Source: Trichaptum fuscoviolaceum (Eukaryota > Basidiomycota > Agaricomycetes > Hymenochaetales > Trichaptaceae). Taken from it: a stretch of 64,000 bases of DNA. Within the stretch, counting starts at the first letter, position 1. Each line of letters starts with the position of its first letter. Both the position numbers and the translations under genes were made by a program. Below the pieces are notes generated by a model. That model saw nothing but the letters and a program-made list of their open reading frames with translations, was not told the origin of the DNA and ran no database searches. The DNA lies in contig CAJSYZ010000005.1 of NCBI GenBank assembly GCA_910574455.1, forward strand, positions 6,448,001 to 6,512,000, written 5' to 3'. Below are positions 39,357 through 55,329 of this stretch, in pieces.

Positions 39357-41000
39357 TCATTCTTCATAGGACGAGTACGGTATTATTATTTTTCGAGTGG
39401 AATCGGTTGAGTGTTCATCAAATGTAGGTGGATGTCTGGCTTGGATTAACTGAAACTTGATACCCTTCTCATTGCAATATTCGAAAGTGCTGTCGAAGGG
39501 GTAAATGGCCTCAACATCAGCCACATCGTTGTCCTCGGTTCCATCTGCGTCTGGTGATTGTGGTCTTAACCCTTCCAAGGATGCTGAAATGGTCACCGCT
39601 TGCAACTTAGAGGAGGCCGCCAGCAACGGGTTCACAAAAGCTCTTTCAGGCTTCAGGCGGTTGCATAGACATAAGGTCAGATCAATGTGGACATGAAGGA
39701 ATGTCACGGTCTCTGGGATTACTGGATATCCTTCCGGTATACCGATATCTGAAACAACCAAGATGAGTGATCGAACGGAAGAAAACCGTTGAAGGGCAGC
39801 TGTGACGTCGTCGATTAAGTCTATTGGAAATTGCGGAAGTCGGATTTGAAGCTTTATAACATTCGCCATAGAGAGTTCTGGGTTTTTTTCGAGGATATCC
39901 ATCAGCAGTGGGAAGCTGATTTCTAATTCCGTTGAAAGCAACTTCTGCCTACTTTTAATAAGCCAAGTGAAGTACTCCGTAGATTCGTCAGGGGTAAAGT
40001 TTCCAACGAAAGACATAGAATCAATAGTTAACTCGGGACAGTGTTCGAGGAACTTAGAGAAGCATCCAGGTGGATTAAGGGGTACTAAGACATCCAGACT
40101 TCCTAGACTGAGACTCTTCAATGATCGCATATTCTCCAGAACAGAGCAGAGTGTTATAAAATTCATGTAAGCATTTCGGTTCCGGTTGGGCATTTGATGA
40201 AGCCAAAGATTCTCCAGAGATATAAGAGATCCTATTTGATTTATAAAACGGTGGTCGGAGAATGTTGTCACAGGTAGATGTTCTACTTCCAAGATCAACC
40301 TCTTCAAATTTGGGCATCTCTGTAAAATTCCGCAAAGAAGCCTGGGTATGCTCTGCCGTCTGATTACACAGTCATCGTTGTTTTCTCGATAGCTGAGTTC
40401 GCGAACCCATGGGCCGATTCGTGGGCTGTGAAAGATGTTCTGTAGTTCCAATTGACTCCAGATGCAAATACGCCGTCGGAGACATCGTTGCGCAAATCCA
40501 GTCCAGGATCGGTGGACGAGGGACATAGAGCGAAGGGATTTTTCCACAGTCGAGACAGGTCGGTGATAGTATCTACGACCACTGTAAAGCATGCCCCACT
40601 CATCGTCGGCATCGAACAGGGGATCATTCTCCGAGTATATCTGCTCTGCGACGAGTTCCGCGACAAGTGGCGGGATCAGGCAAGATAATGGGGTATGTTG
40701 TGCCACAGGAGTCACTTGAGCTTTCCAGTATTCCGAGTCCCTCGCATTTGCCGCAACCCGCCTATATTCCCTCACTCTATCATAGATATCTTCCGCCATA
40801 CAGAAGGTAACATCTTGGGTGCAAAAAGACCTATTCTTGAAAAGTGCAAGGACATCGTCGATGAGTTCCCATGAAGTATTGATGTGCTTGAAGAACACAG
40901 CGGCAAGTAACGCATCTGACGACGAAAGGAACGGTATTATACATGAAATCTCTTGAAGGTGGACGGAGTCGCCAGTAACGCCTTCGAAGGTAGAGGTCAT
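39357..41000 (-). CDS. F-box/LRR-like protein, paralog of the pseudogene at 55.3-56.0 kb
   Basis: Single-exon frame of 547 residues. It belongs to an expanded mushroom family of F-box-like proteins with a leucine-rich C-terminal part. The motif LRSMSLVHRSWTGFAQRCL (about residues 174-193) corresponds to the F-box-like 'LVCRSW' region, with LCGILQRCPNLKRLILEVE and LENLWLHQMPNRN as leucine-rich repeats. The N-terminal part (SSSDALLAAVFF, QDVTFCMAEDIYDRV) is shared with the broken copy at 55330-56010 on the same strand. Such proteins may recruit substrates to SCF ubiquitin ligases, but a full F-box is not obvious and the function is unknown. The start at 41000 fits the paralog. Confidence 0.72.
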   Translation of the reverse strand: MTSTFEGVTGDSVHLQEISCIIPFLSSSDALLAAVFFKHINTSWELIDDVLALFKNRSFCTQDVTFCMAEDIYDRVREYRRVAANARDSEYWKAQVTPVAQHTPLSCLIPPLVAELVAEQIYSENDPLFDADDEWGMLYSGRRYYHRPVSTVEKSLRSMSLVHRSWTGFAQRCLRRRICIWSQLELQNIFHSPRIGPWVRELSYRENNDDCVIRRQSIPRLLCGILQRCPNLKRLILEVEHLPVTTFSDHRFINQIGSLISLENLWLHQMPNRNRNAYMNFITLCSVLENMRSLKSLSLGSLDVLVPLNPPGCFSKFLEHCPELTIDSMSFVGNFTPDESTEYFTWLIKSRQKLLSTELEISFPLLMDILEKNPELSMANVIKLQIRLPQFPIDLIDDVTAALQRFSSVRSLILVVSDIGIPEGYPVIPETVTFLHVHIDLTLCLCNRLKPERAFVNPLLAASSKLQAVTISASLEGLRPQSPDADGTEDNDVADVEAIYPFDSTFEYCNEKGIKFQLIQARHPPTFDEHSTDSTRKIIIPYSSYEE

Positions 41001-42455
41001 CGCAATAAGACGTTCGTGTCGTGGTCGTTGAGTATGTATGTAGAAGAAACATGCAAGTCTGACCCGTGACTAGTACCAATGTGACCAAGACTTTCAAGTT
41101 AGCTGTCACGACTTCACTGTAGCGAGTCTCGCTGTCCGAGTCGTTGTTTTACTTGATTCCGGTCTGGACTCTGAATGGCTTCGCACACAAAATACATTGC
41201 ATATGGGCTAGCAAAGTGTTATCCCAGAATTCCATAGGGAGTAACGGAACCTCGAGGACCCGCCCCGTCCACTCTGCGTTCTCATACAATTTAAACGGGC
41301 TGAAGGAAGTTAAAGAGCGATTCTTCAACTGTGAATGTACGTCCCTGACAAAGGTGACAGATGGAGGCTTTCATTCGGTGAGTGTACTAAGGTATACTGA
41401 AGTCCGAAAATGAAGCTGACTACTAGTAATCCAGATATTCCTTCTGAATCACTCCTCACGAAGTCATTGACAGACTCGCGTACCCTGCATTCCCTCATGA
41501 CAAGATGGAGTCAGAGGTGAGCAAATGTTTGGAAGAACTCTCCCCGGATCACTAAATCTCGACTCAAGGCGGCTACGATTTTGTATTTGAAGGAGCTCTC
41601 TAATGTGCCTGTACCTTGGATTTTCTTCTGGTACTCTAGTCCGAACACAGTACACGAGGAGGGCGAGGCTGCATTGGATACTGTGGACTAGAGCTACGAG
41701 GATGAATAGATGATGAGAGATACACGGAGAATGGAAGGGAGGCAGAAGAACTGTGAGCATTGGTTAAGCCATATTGGAATGAAGGTATGGGCGCTTATTG
41801 TTGTTATTTCATCTCTTTGGACAATACCTGTACTAATTATATTGTCTTTGCATGAATCTCACTTGGATGAATAGCACTTGGACCTCCAAGTTAAAAGAAC
41901 CTAAGAGTCGGTCCTCGAGTGGGAAGGCAGCTGGCTGAGCCCGACTCCGACGGTCTCCGCTTGCGAAGACCGCGACAGCTGAAACAAACTGCTATCGAGT
42001 CTTGAGAAGTGCTCCAGGCGGGCCTCCGTTTCCACGACATTATGAACTGACGGACAGTTTATTCTTAGGTTTGTCCGGCTGCCTCTTCTAGTTAGCAGTA
42101 GATCGTTCACATGAACTCATACCACATCCCAGAAGCTCATTACCAGACACTTCCTCACATCTTATTACTGCGAAATGGACTAGGTTTCTAATGTGTCCTG
42201 TCTTCCAGAATACTTGATCGGTCAGCCGGTTACAAGACGAACATCGCGGTGCTTCTTCCTCTGCTATTCATATGAATATCATTCACCACCTGGTTCTTCT
42301 GTATTTTCTTCCAGTCCGCTCTTCCGTACTCTAAGGATATCATTGACGTTCTCAGGGCCCAGTCTATATATGAACTCGATCATCTCTCGTGCGTCTAGCT
42401 TAACTCCCAACTCGCTCACGCCTGTAAGATAGTAGCCCCACCAGTATCGTGCAAG
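41001..42455. other. Divergent intergenic region
   Basis: 1.45 kb between the F-box-like gene and the methyltransferase gene. It holds short frames only. A TATATAT box at 42365-42371 lies 85 bp before the methyltransferase ATG. Confidence 0.4.
42365..42371 (+). promoter_or_regulatory. TATA box of methyltransferase gene (TATATAT)
   Basis: TATATAT, 85 bp upstream of the ATG at 42456. Confidence 0.45.
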
Positions 42456-43323
42456 ATGGCTCTTTCAGCCTCAGCGACTCTGAAACTCGTTCTCCTGCTC
42501 GCAAGCGGCATCTCTCACCAGATCGTCATGACACCGCCAAATCCACCTGCAGAGAAGATAGCCCGGCCCACCTTCTTCGAGAAAAACGTTCATGCCATTA
42601 TCAAGATCGTGATCGTAAGCCGTGTCCTCTTCGATCCATCGCAAATAGCGTCCTGAATTCAGTTATGACCACTAGTATCCCTTCTGGCTTGTGGTGATTT
42701 TGGATATTGCCGCAACTGTGCTAACAGCCTCCAGTGGTGGTCTGGCTCCGGCCTCGGCATTCCCGCACCTTGTCGCGATCCTCGTTCCCCTTCGCGTCGA
42801 CGCGGAGGCGCTCCAGCGTCCCAGTGTACCCTTCGTCCTCAGCGCCGTCCTCTTGGTCGCTTCGGCAAGTCTCCGAGTGTGGTGCTACAAAACATTAGGG
42901 AAACACTTCCGCTTCGAGGTCTCGATACAGACGCGGCACAAGCTCATCACCTCCGGTCCATACAGTTTCGTGCGTCATCCATCCTACCTCGCTACCTATG
43001 GCTACTTCATAGGCAGCGTCGTGCTCCTCACGTCCCCGGGAATGTACGCCCGCGAGTGCGTGCTGTCGCCTCTTCTGTACGCGGTACTCTGCGCAATGCC
43101 CTCCGGCCCCGAAGGATGCGAGGCGGCAGTCGAGGCTATCAGTATATTCCAGGTGGCAGCACTGATGGCACTTGTGGTGTGGCTTGGGGTTATATTGTTC
43201 CTCGAACGTCAACTAGCCGGACGGTTGAGCTGGGAAGATGATGTGCTGCACAATGAGTTCGGGAAGGAGTGGGAGGCATATGCCGAACGTGTTCGCTGGC
43301 GCATTCTGCCTGGTGTACTGTAA
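42456..43323 (+). CDS. Isoprenylcysteine carboxyl methyltransferase-like membrane enzyme
   Basis: Exons 42456-42614 and 42676-43323 (61 bp intron) give 268 residues. This is the ICMT/PEMT fold: several membrane helices (LKLVLLLASGISHQIV, LVVILDIAATVL, VPFVLSAVLLVASASLRVW, FQVAALMALVVWLGVILF) and the cofactor-binding motif SGPYSFVRHPSYLATYGYF, where the RHP-Y signature contacts S-adenosylmethionine, followed by the C-terminal FGKEWEAYAERVRWRILP. Enzymes of the family methylate the terminal prenyl-cysteine of Ras, Rho and mating pheromones in the ER (Ste14). Mushrooms carry several divergent ICMT paralogs, so the true substrate is not certain. A segment rich in C, P and G (CAMPSGPEGCEAAVEA) between the last helices looks like an insertion. 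Confidence 0.78.
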
Positions 43324-44446
43324 CCTGTAGTCGCAAGTCTCGACTCCTGAATACTTACCAATCGCTTTCCGATCAACTTACAATTGTCCCTGCTGGATGA
43401 ATGCTTTGGATATGGCCAGAACTCCCTAAATTTGGTTTGCACAACATTGCGCATCGACACTAAACCTCATCAAGACTCAGGAGTGGCAGGTGCTAGGCGT
43501 GGAAGATTACGGTACCCCCTGCCCCCGCCATGGCCGTTCCGGTGTCTGTGAATGCCGAAGCCGCCGTTTCAGGTTGAACAAGAAATAAAGAGATAATAAG
43601 GGACGATGATGACTCGAGAGCGCGTGAAGAGAGTATCCAGATAATAAGATAGATTCATGTACCAGGAGTCTATGATAGATATGTTAATCCAGTACTAGTA
43701 GATGCACAATGATGCACTATATCTCACCGGTTCGAGGGCGGAGGTCCGAGTCGTCTATGAGGGTCGGGCATTTCTGTGACCTGACTCGGACCCGCATTTC
43801 TAATGTTCAAGTTTCCGGATGAAGAGGACGGGCTGAGCGGCGTCGCCGGAAGATCGATATCCCTTACTCCCCTGAGTATGGGCACTGTCAACCCTCAACG
43901 GAAGTAAGGGAATAATCCAATAGTAATCGATAGACTCTCCTGTCCTCGAGTATATACTGGTAGGCCTTCTAACCTAGTAATGAAGCCGAGAAAGGTTGTG
44001 AAGCCAGTGTTATAAATTAATACTTGTAATTCCGCTAGTACAAGAGATACTTTTCATCCACATAGAGATAAAACCACAAGATGAATTCAGCCACTTGTGG
44101 CGTGTAAAATATCCTGTACAAACATCTTTCTGACTACTAATTCTACTGCTAAGCTTCACTCAACATTTAATAAGGATACATGCGTAATTACGAGTCCATG
44201 ATATAATATGTACCAGTAAAGGTATCAACGACAAAAGGCGATGTGCAGCTAGGTAAAGTCTGTAATGCAGTGAGTGAGCGAGTTCATATGATGTATAATG
44301 AGGAAAAGGATTGCAGATATTGGTAGATAAAGTCAACGTCTGAAGATCAGGATGTCCATACGAAAGCAGTGTGTCCATGACAAAGACAATCTTCGTCCAA
44401 TGTGTGTGTACTGATAGAGTAAAGAGGAATGGGAAGGAATGTCTCA
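43324..44446. other. Convergent intergenic region
   Basis: 1.12 kb of 3' flanks between two genes that end towards each other. No gene seen. The AT-rich part (44000-44200) may contain polyadenylation signals. Confidence 0.4.
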
Positions 44447-47802
<3,356 letters not shown>

Positions 47803-49451
47803 TCATACCCCATCGCAAGAAAATACTGAGCTCGGCGGAAGGGTACTAAGCCTATGCACGGTTGCGGTCGCATGCGGATAGAAATGGATCGGAGACAACG
47901 TGGACGTCGCCGATTCTGAACGCCGCCTTGTCGAGAGTACCGAACTGGTTGGCCTGCGCACCCGTATGCGATAGTTAAGCCTACATAGTCATGTCCAACC
48001 CAGTCTAAGTCAGCGATGGCAGGGCAAAGGAGTTGATCAAGCTTACGTGGCATAGAGGGAGTTTGCATATACTATCGTTCAAAGAAGTCAGGGGTTTTAA
48101 GTAGGCTTACAGTGGACAGTACGTACACTTCGACACAATGACGTAGAGTGCGAGGTATATCAGATAGTTTGGGAGGACCAAGAACTTGGGCACTGTTAGC
48201 TGGATCATTGTTCCTTTGTGTTGCAAGAATACTTGAAACTCACCGTAATCAACGATAGTATCATGCACGCAGTCGTCAAAACGCTCGAGTTGATTACAAA
48301 TAGGATGAGACGACGGACGATTGTCTCCGTTGTGGCTATAGGCGTGTGTGGACCGTGTGAAGCAGAGCGGTGCAGGAAATAAACGAGAAAGGCGGCAATG
48401 ACAATGTCACTTGATGCACTTGCGATGGTGATAACTAGTGGAGCAACATGGTTCTTGAACAGTTCAGAGTACGTATTATCATGATAGCTGCAGCAATGAT
48501 CATCAGTAAACCAGGACATAGATCAAAAATAGGAAGCATACGCGACGACGCAAAGCGCTTGACACAGAAGACGATGTCAGCCTTATCCTGTCAGAGAAAG
48601 TCCAGAGTGGGACCCACAGATGAGAGCAAGACATTGTTCGATGACGAATAGCTCCGTGATAATAGCCAATATTATCTTCCTTCCACTCACTTCAAGAAAA
48701 GTGTTAGAGCATACGTGTGTCGCAAGCTGGTGAAGCGACGACTAACGAATATAAACCCGATAAACCAGAAAAGACTGCACGATAACCGCTATCGACGCCT
48801 GCATGAGGAAATTTCAGCACAGCAGTTTTAGCATGATAACGCTTAGGGCATACACTAAAGAGCAACATATACCACAATGCATAGGGCATCTGCTGTGTGT
48901 ACGCATAGTCACCAAAATGCGAGATGCAATATTTGTAGACCAGGCCCACTACACAGCCTTGGTGGGCCGTGTCAAGGATCCAGACAGTTAACACCTGTAC
49001 ATGTTGATAGGTCAGTGTATCAACTTCTTATCTTCGACGAATGTGGATAGGCGTACCAGGATTTTAAGTTGCAGTTTGTCGTCAGGATACGACTAAAAAA
49101 GTTGTTAGAGATAGCCCGTAACCGAGACAAAGCTGTTAAATCTGCTCACATCGAAATAGTAAAACACCTGAAGCGTGCTGCATCCCCATAACCTAAGTCA
49201 CAAAGAATGAAATTCCCTCTTCATACTCTTCGATAACTGCTAGCTTACGCTGTCGAAACACTGTGATTTTCTTTCCTGTCAATTCGAAGGTGGTAGAAAA
49301 CTGCAAGGGCTTACATTTGGCCAATAAACAGAGCGCCGAGCTACCGAAAGAACGAAGGAAACGTGGGTAAGTGTTGGCAACAACGAAGAGTATCTGGAAA
49401 GCGCACCGAACTATTCAGGTTGACCGGTGCTGCATCTGACATGGTCGACAT
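47803..49451 (-). CDS. DUF6534-like multi-TM membrane protein
   Basis: Recognised from the order of short conserved blocks of this mushroom membrane family. It starts MSDAAPVNLNSS with LGALFIGQ-M in the next exon (ATG at 49451 or 49442), then LWGCSTLQVFYYFD, SYPDDKLQLKIL, VWILDTAHQGCVV, WYMLLFSASIAVIVQSFLVY, RVYILSGRKIILAI, a region with SASSDIVIAAFLVYFLHRS, TETIVRRLILFVINSSVLTT, and LYANSLYATLNYR. Introns of 50-75 bp separate nearly all blocks and were fitted in phase: 49406-49341, 49314-49193, 49149-49093, 49056-48995, 48853-48799 and 48746-48690. One stretch, about 48520-48620, could not be resolved into exons. Function is unknown; DUF6534 proteins have seven predicted TM helices. The stop TGA is at 47803-47805. 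Confidence 0.7.
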
Positions 49452-50237
49452 CAAGTCGTCCAAAGTCAAGAAGTGCAAGAAAGACAAGAAGCCCCGTGCG
49501 TTATGAGTGAAGACTAGCTTATACCTAGAACAAGGCGCAGGTCTCCCTGTGAGACATCCGGGTAGCGCAACAATGATAGTTGGAACGAAAGAAAGCAAGC
49601 CCGGATGGTTGGCAGCAGAAAGGGGTTCGGATGTCTTAAACTCATCTGTTAGCTAGTCTTCGAGCGAGAGATATTAGAGTCCCTGAGATTCTTCGAGGAC
49701 AGAACGAAGACTGCGTCGTACATTGATCAGAGGCAAGCGAGTAAGACTCAGGTTGTGAGTCTGTCACTAAAGTCCAATCTCAAGAAAGACTGATATTAGC
49801 GGAAATGCCATGGCACCTCCAATCTTCTGTGAAACCAGGCTTCAAACAAAGTGATTCAGCTGCGTAAAAGTGACCCGTGTGATGCTGCGATTCTGTCCTC
49901 TGGGATTGAGCCTATAACTGTCATAGTATGGTCGCATTGTGCATGGATGTTGGATTAGAAGTGTATCTTGCCGTCGTAGACGTACTGACTTCGGCAGAAT
50001 TTGAACCGCACTTTCGCACGATCATACTAAGCAACAACTCGGAAAATGTTTTCAAGTGCCGTGTGCCGTTGAGCGTCGCGTTCCCCTCACTGTTCTCAAC
50101 GTTGACTACTAGTAATCCTGAAGGCTGAAACTTTTAAACACGATGATAAGGATGTCCTGGATATATAAGACGTCGGAAGGGAACTTCTACTTCTCGGACC
50201 AACATCCTCTCCTAATCTCTTCCTCTCCATCTCGGCC
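49452..50237. other. Divergent promoter region with TATA box
   Basis: 786 bp between two divergent genes. A TATATAAG box at 50162-50169 lies about 70 bp upstream of the dehydrogenase ATG. No gene seen. Confidence 0.5.
50162..50169 (+). promoter_or_regulatory. TATA box of the short-chain dehydrogenase gene (TATATAAG)
   Basis: TATATAAG about 70 bp before the ATG at 50238, followed by a CT-rich stretch, as in well-expressed fungal genes. Confidence 0.6.
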
Positions 50238-51655
50238 ATGAAATTCCCTCCATCAGCTTTCTTTCGCGATCAGTTTACTACTCTCCCTTCAGTTGAGTCG
50301 CTGAGCACCGACTTTACGGGAAAGACCGTCATCGTGTCTGGAAGCAATACTGGTTTAGGTCTCGAATGCGCTCGACACATTGCCTCGATGATGGGTGCCG
50401 GTCCTAACGCAGGCCGTCTCATCCTCGCTTGCAGGAACGTCGCGAAGGGGGCCGAGGCGTTGGAATGTACGACTGTCTGTTATACATCTGTCATCGGACA
50501 ATTTCTCACTAGGTTCACGTGTGATCTACCAGCTATCCATAAGACAACTAAATATCGTGGTGGCGAGGTATGGCAGGTTGATTTGGCCGACTTTGCATCC
50601 ATATCGGCATTTGTCGACAAATTTGAGAAAGAGGGTGGCGGGCACCTGGACCTTCTCATCGAGAACTCTGGAATTAACACTCGGAAATATTCAACGACTA
50701 AAGACGGTTGGGAATCCACGTGAGCTTCACAAATAGTCTATTTTCATCTATGTACTCACATGTAGCCTCTCGCTTTTCTAGGCTGCAGGTTAATCATCTC
50801 GGAACGTCTTTGATGGCAATTCTCATGCTTCCATATCTCGCTGCATCGTCGTCTAATGCGCCCTTCCCACGTCTTACTATCGTCGCTAGCGATGTGCACT
50901 ATTGGACCAAGCTTTCTCCGGAAGAGCTCCAGGCTCACAATATAATCAAATTGTTGACTGACAAGGCACATTGTACTCAATCGTAAGCATCTCTGTTTGA
51001 TGCACACTGAAGTAAATTAATCAGTCTTCTTCCAGTGTAATGAACGGCAGATACGCAACAAGCAAGAGTATGTATTGTTCTTTCATCCCATCATTCGCAC
51101 AACACATTGATCAATTTGTATTACGAGTAGTGCTGAACGTGTTTTTTATGCGCGCACTTTCTGCACGCGTTCCCGCCTTCTCTCCTGTCGTTGTAAACGC
51201 TGTCAACCCCGGTCTCTGTAAATCTGACCTCGCGCGCGAGTACACGCAGAATTTCGTTGTGCGCGCTATTCTTAATGTGGTGGTCAGTCTCTTGGGGCGT
51301 ACGACGGAACAAGGCGGGCGCATTCTCGTCCACGCTGCCGTCTCAACGGATCCGCCGAAGATGCTTGGGAAGTACGCGACGCCGAAGAGAATCACAGAAT
51401 TGGAGAAGGAGGGCTCGAAGGCGGCACACGGGAAGTTCTTCCATACGTGTCGTATCACCGAAGAGAGTGACTTCGTGATAAGCGAGGAGGGCGCAAAGGC
51501 ACAGGAACGACTTTGGGTAAGTTAATATAGTTTGTCAAGATCAAGATCAAGAAAGTCTAACATGCTATATACAGAACGAGACGGCAGAAATCCTTGCCGA
51601 AGCTGATTCTCGCGTACTTGCGATTATTGAGAAGTACCTCAGCATGAAGCCTTGA
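50238..51655 (+). CDS. Short-chain dehydrogenase/reductase
   Basis: NAD(P)-dependent Rossmann enzyme of the SDR family, close to retinol-dehydrogenase/oxidoreductase types. Six exons (50238-50466, 50533-50719, 50782-50982, 51036-51067, 51131-51516, 51575-51655) give 371 residues. The cofactor motif is GKTVIVSGSNTGLGLECAR (TGxxxGxG pattern with Ser for Thr), VDLADFASI carries the adenine-binding Asp, NSG replaces the usual NAG/NNAG, VASDVH holds the catalytic Ser and GRYATSK the catalytic Tyr-Lys (YxxxK). The Tyr and Lys lie in a 32 nt exon, which supports that exon. The substrate is unknown; a soluble cytosolic enzyme is likely because no clear TM segment is seen. Confidence 0.87.
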
Positions 51656-51917
51656 GGGCCTCTTTACTTTCTGTTTTCGTGGTGAGCTGTCATCACTCCA
51701 TCTAAAGTTACTATTTCGTCTTACTATATCGTCGCAAGTATTCATCAAAGCTGTACATAATATCGTTTAATTAAATTGCATCATATACTATATAAATAAT
51801 GTTCGGCTTGGTCCGAGATCCGCGCGTGGACCCACAAACTTTTTAAATACGCGAAATGAGGCTAAAAACGATTTACCCTCCTTTTCCTTCCAACCCCAAC
51901 CTCAGTTTTTCTACATA

Positions 51918-54339
51918 ATGCCTGGACCAGGACACAAGAAATCAAAGGTCAAGGTGAGGAATGTAGCGTCTCATCTTCAGGTCGCGAAGGTCACTGGAAA
52001 CGTTGATGGGCGAGACGCGACGTTGGTCGCGACGCGCGAATTGGACGCGTCAATGGATCCATCCATAATTTCCCTCGTCAAGGACGTAAACAACGTAGAG
52101 GATTGGAAAATCTGCTCAGATATACTATGTGACTTTCTTGAAATACCAGGTATGTCAAAACAGTATCTCATCCGATGCCTCTTTCTTACACCGTCGTTAG
52201 ATTTGTCCACGCGAAATGGCTTGAAACAAATACATAAGAACTTCGATGAATACTACCGAAGGCTTCAGCGAACTTATCGGATGGGCGCTGATAATGATAA
52301 AGTTGCTGGGGGAATTGTGGGAATCTACGCGAAGATGTGTGCAGATTCTCTTTTGCGTGATAAATTGTTTACAGACGCTAGTGAGTGCTGTTATCACATT
52401 CCGTCTGGCCAGCAATGTAACTACGAAACCACAGACCTACTCTCAGATATAGTCGCGTTGCTTAGCAGACAAAATTGCTGCCACGTCGCTCTCCAGGCCC
52501 TGTGCAGTATTACTCACCACGGTCGTCGTGAAACCCGCATGGAAATTGCGAAAAAGACGCCTGCTTTGCTAAAAGTTCTCGAAGAACATCCCGACGACCC
52601 CAAGATCTCTCATCTTCTAATTGTGACATTATCGCACACCGCATCGGCTGTCGTGAGCATTGATACTCCAGACCCCAAACTCTTGAAACTGGTCAACATG
52701 CCGAAGCTCGTACGCGTCATGGTCGCACATGTACGTCGCCCCAACGCCTCGTCCGAGCTCATCGACCATGCCCTTTCATTCTTGTCCGGAGCGACGCTGT
52801 ATTGTAGCGACATTTTCTTCGCCTACCCAACAGCAATTGATCTGCTCGTCGCCTGCGCTCGCAGCCGGGACTTACAGACGCGCGTAATGGGCGCGTTTGG
52901 GATTATGAGATTACACGTTGCGCATCATGAAAAGGATGACGTTTCACTGGATCACTCGAAACTCATGGAGGTCGCTAGGAAGCGAATGCCAGACCACCTC
53001 ACAGACGCAATTATGGATCGGGGTACTTTCGGCGAGATGTTCTTAACGCTATCCGCTAGCCAGGATTTTCAACGGGCTATGATGCGCGTCGTGAAAGACC
53101 GAGACTTATACCAACTCGGACTGACGTTAGCAGAGCTTGTACTGCGCACAGAGTTCTCTGTCGCTGACGGCGCCTTTCAATTTCAAAATCCTCGCACAGG
53201 CAAACTCGAAAACTCCGATGTTGGGCTACCTTTCGTACGATGGCTAGATGCGTTGCCGCTATGCGCCAATGCAATTCGAAAGAAGGGCATCAAGGGCGAG
53301 GAGGACCTTGCAGACATAATCGAGCTCAAATTCCTGATTAAGCAGAGTCGTATGGACGAAGCCCACGCTATCGCCAGGAAATCTATTCAGCGCAACCCTC
53401 ACATTGGGTTCTACTATTATGTGCTCACCCTCGGAGCTCCGAAGGCAATCGGCCTTCGGTGGGCGAAGAAAGGTCTCATGTGCCCAAATTTGACTGACTA
53501 CGTTCGCAACGCGTTGCATTATCGTGCGGCGGAGCACGCGACTGAGCTTGGTCTCTATATGCTGTACGAATCCGGTGAAGGCGATGAAAACTGGGAGCAG
53601 GGCCTCGCATTCATAATGAGTGCTCTGGAGGACGCGAAAGCATTCATGGATTGTGCGGCACCCGACTGCCGAAGCATGACGTCCGTAATTCAGTTGTATA
53701 CCCTCGTCTCTTTTGTGGTAAAGGGGCATGAAATCGGGTCTGACTTGAAGGGTCTAAAGGTAATTTCCCGTCCATCTTAAATATTATACGCAAGCGAGTA
53801 CATACTTACAATTCTGCATATATCAGGATGCCAACGACTTACTCAAGATAGCTGATGAGCTCACGCTCTACTTTGGAAGAACGCTGCCAAGGACGCAGAT
53901 GCGACAAGTGCGAGATACACTGATCAACAGAACGCCTGCCGCTGCGTCGGAGTGGGATGAGCACGTCGCGCGTTTTTCCGCCCGCACTTCTGTGAGCGAT
54001 ATAGCCACCGATAAGGCTGAAGCCGACCTTGCCGCTTGGCTGGACACGATGCATCTAGAGAATGGTGAAGCGGTGCGATTGGTACATGGTAACGATAACA
54101 AACCTCGCCCTACCGTGAACCCTAGTAAGGTCGCACTCTACATGTGCTCATGGTGCAAGAACCCGAGTGCAGCGCTCAAAAAATGTAGTGGATGTGAGAT
54201 AGCGAGGTGATTCCTATCTTTCTTCCGTTTCGATGCCTTTTCTGACAATAGTTTATGTAGATACTGTGATACGTCTTGCCAAAAAGATCATTGGACGCGT
54301 GGTCATAAGAAAACTTGCAAGCGGAGCACTGCAACATAA
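51918..54339 (+). CDS. MYND zinc-finger protein with two in-frame introns
   Basis: The long N-terminal part (about 650 residues) looks like an alpha-helical armadillo-type repeat region (LALRALC..THHGRRETRMEIAKKTPALL-like helices) and the C terminus is a MYND zinc finger, CSWCKNPSAALKKCSGCEIARYC...CQKDHWTRGHKKTC, a module that binds proline-rich partners. Exons are 51918-52149, 52201-52380, 52435-53759, 53827-54206 and 54261-54339. The first two introns (51 and 54 bp) carry good borders (GTATGT...TTAG and GTGAGT...CACAG) but are multiples of three and contain no stop, so the frame looks open through them; I treat them as introns because family alignment reads smoothly without them. The product is 731 residues when both are removed. 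Function unknown; it may be nuclear or cytosolic. Confidence 0.75.
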
Positions 54340-55329
54340 GTTATAAACTTCCACGATTTAGTAACCTTATTTTTCCACTGTAGTCGTAAGTGAGCTGGTC
54401 TCACAGGTTCGTGATAAGCTGAGACAGCCTATAGTACCCTTATCCAAGTTAATGTGTGTACCTATGAGTATATGACAAATCTGTAATACTATCTGCTTGC
54501 TCATTATTTTCACCTATAAGTAAACTACGTAGTACTGTAATCAGTCTGACCTCCGTCGATTGGTACAAAGATCGTCTACATAAACTAAAGCTCTTCCAGC
54601 AAATCGTGCCTTGAAGGATCTCAAGGTTCATTCTTATACATGCGTAGTGGTACCATCAGCGGATTACTTCACTGTAGGCTTAGGAAATAAAGAGAGCGAC
54701 AATGCTGGAGAGCACTCGATAGTTTCTTCAAATCTTGGTTTATAAAGCTGACTTGAAGTATCGTGATTGATGCCATAATTTCCTCTTTTCCCGGTAAGAA
54801 ACACTCGAGGAGAATAAAGTCAATGTCCAAGCAGGACGGACGGAATGTGATTCATGGTTGCATCAGGCGGGACAAGAAAGATACTTCAGTTGCCCATTTC
54901 GCCGCAATGTCGACGATTGATACTGACTGTAGGGATGCATTATGAGTTACGTTGCTGCGTGCACTGACAATCATCGGAAACGTAGAATCCTAAATTCGAG
55001 AGGCTGATTGCCTTTAATTCCTGAAGTTACGATATGGTTATGTAAAAATCCCCAAAGTCGACGACCCTAAGTTTGTGGGTGGTATAGCATATTTTTATCT
55101 CTTGATGAAATAGACTGACGAAGCCACAGGCCTTCCAGGGAGTGCAAATGACCCAGTGGATGACTTTCCGTAGGCTTTCTGTATTTTTACAGATTAGATG
55201 CGACCCTTTTTGACACCGCAAGTGTGCTTAGCGATGACCTTTTCCTATGGATCCAAAGAACCCGGCACATATAAACATTGCCTTCAATGCCTTTTCCAAT
55301 CATCTAAAAGTCTGTATTCTATTCCGCAA
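54340..55329. other. Convergent intergenic region
   Basis: 990 bp with no gene. Small frames at 54763-54945 and 55027-55221 lack motifs. It contains the 3' flank of the MYND gene. Confidence 0.4.
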
